From Doryteuthis pealeii (Eukaryota > Mollusca > Cephalopoda > Myopsida > Loliginidae), in assembly GCA_023376005.1 (NCBI GenBank), contig CM042179.1, positions 16,893,554 through 16,957,553 on the forward strand: a stretch of 64,000 nucleotides of DNA. The letters are read 5' to 3'. The notes below the pieces were generated by a model. That model saw nothing but the letters and a program-made list of their open reading frames with translations. It had not been told where the DNA came from and made no database searches. A program made the position numbers and the translations under genes. Below, in pieces: positions 63,091 to 64,000 of the stretch (position 1 is its first letter; every line of letters begins with the position of its first letter).

Positions 63091-64000
63091 TGTATGAATG
63101 TACAAGGTGTAGTTCTTTTAGGAAAAATTAATGAAATCGGAAATAAAAAGTGCAAAAAAATGTCATAATATTAATATTTGAAAACCTTTTTTGCTTTTGT
63201 AATTGGTATGTACTATATTCTATTAAATTGTTAAAAAAAAAAAAATTTTTTTTTAAGAAATTAATTTTTATGAGATTTTCAATCTTTTGTGCGCTTAAAT
63301 ATTTTTATTTTCTGCGTGAAATAAATTAAATATTTCTTTTTTCTGCGTCAAAAAATCGAATTTTTCACTGATATTTAAAAATATGAATTTTAGAATTCAG
63401 GTGAACTAAAAGTTGGTCCGATCCGAGCTTGATTAATATTTTTAAAAGAATTTGTAATTTTTATTGTTGAATAGTAATGTGTGATTCTTAGGATATACAG
63501 AAGAGCAAAACTGACATATTTGTTTTGTTTTTATACAAAGAGACGAGACGCTTCTCAGTAACCAAAGTTTGTTTTTATTAGCGTAAAAAATTATTTTATT
63601 TAACTTTTTCGACCAATTAGAATAAAAAGTATATATTGATTATTTTATCAGTTTTTCTCTTAGAAAAAATATTCAAATTTTCATTTTAATTTCGATTTTA
63701 AAAATTAATACTAAAACCAATATGACATTTTTTAATGTCAATTTTACTGCGAAATTTTAATATTAAATTTTTGCAAGTTTTTATTCATTTTAATAGTAAA
63801 TTTTAATATTAAAGTTTTTAAAGATTTTATTCATTTTAATAGTAAATTTTGGCTAAAAAAGTATGTCTGTTACACCCAACCGTACATAGACGCATAACCG
63901 TAAGAGGGTAATAATATGTATTTTTTTCTGTCTAAATTACGACCTGAAAATTACCCTTTCACATGTAATACAGATAGGTATATTTATTTTTTAAGATAAC
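63091..64000. other. AT-rich, no gene recognised
   Basis: Two imperfect copies of an ATTCATTTTAATAGTAAATT block at 63,780-63,850; nothing coding. Confidence 0.5.

Overview
The window is animal nuclear DNA: very AT-rich, with spliced genes, GT-AG introns, long poly-A/T and TA/CA microsatellites and many decayed transposons. The only host gene I can support is a lysine demethylase 2 (KDM2/FBXL10-11) orthologue. The tRNA-derived SINEs, the non-LTR retrotransposons and the Penelope-like/hammerhead remnants together suggest a marine invertebrate, perhaps a mollusc. The taxon is an inference and cannot be fixed from the sequence alone.

Positions 1-16,200 (minus strand) hold the KDM2 gene from its promoter to the F-box region. 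I resolved 16 exons, and reading frames and splice phases agree throughout: 3,470 coding bases, or 1,156 codons plus 2 bases, in the preferred model. Order along the protein is an acidic N-terminus, the JmjC dioxygenase domain (H215, D217, K232 and H287 in my numbering), a charged linker, a CXXC zinc finger, a PHD finger, a basic/Ala-rich linker and an F-box. The leucine-rich repeats and the stop codon lie beyond position 1. A CpG-containing ETS-type site sits where the promoter should be. Two tRNA-derived SINEs, one nested inside the other, lie in intron 2, a third SINE is in intron 14, and another is just upstream of the gene.

Positions 16,200-64,000 contain no convincing host gene. They are a mosaic of: (a) short DNA transposons bounded by TA and inverted GGTACCACC ends, including a 105-bp copy that is almost only its two ends; (b) foldback elements with terminal repeats of about 290 bp, one nearly complete at 59,829-61,076; (c) a further AT-rich repeat family in both orientations; (d) broken non-LTR retrotransposons (28.7-29.8, 40.9-42.3, 50.7-51.2, 52.0-52.3 and 55.6-56.5 kb); (e) mariner/Tc1 transposase remnants (39.1 and 46.4-46.8 kb); (f) a Penelope-like GIY-YIG fragment at 51.5-51.95 kb; and (g) a 1.3-1.6 kb segment present at both 18.4-20.0 and 61.25-62.56 kb, the first copy of which keeps a small ORF resembling a spindlin/Tudor repeat.

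The most interesting item is an apparently complete hammerhead ribozyme at 38,568-38,609. It lies immediately after a tRNA-like head and close to a 200-bp inverted repeat that abuts a TA microsatellite. Two more degenerate hammerhead-like cores (19.5 kb minus, 40.05 kb plus) and the Penelope-like fragment suggest a ribozyme-bearing retroelement population in this genome.
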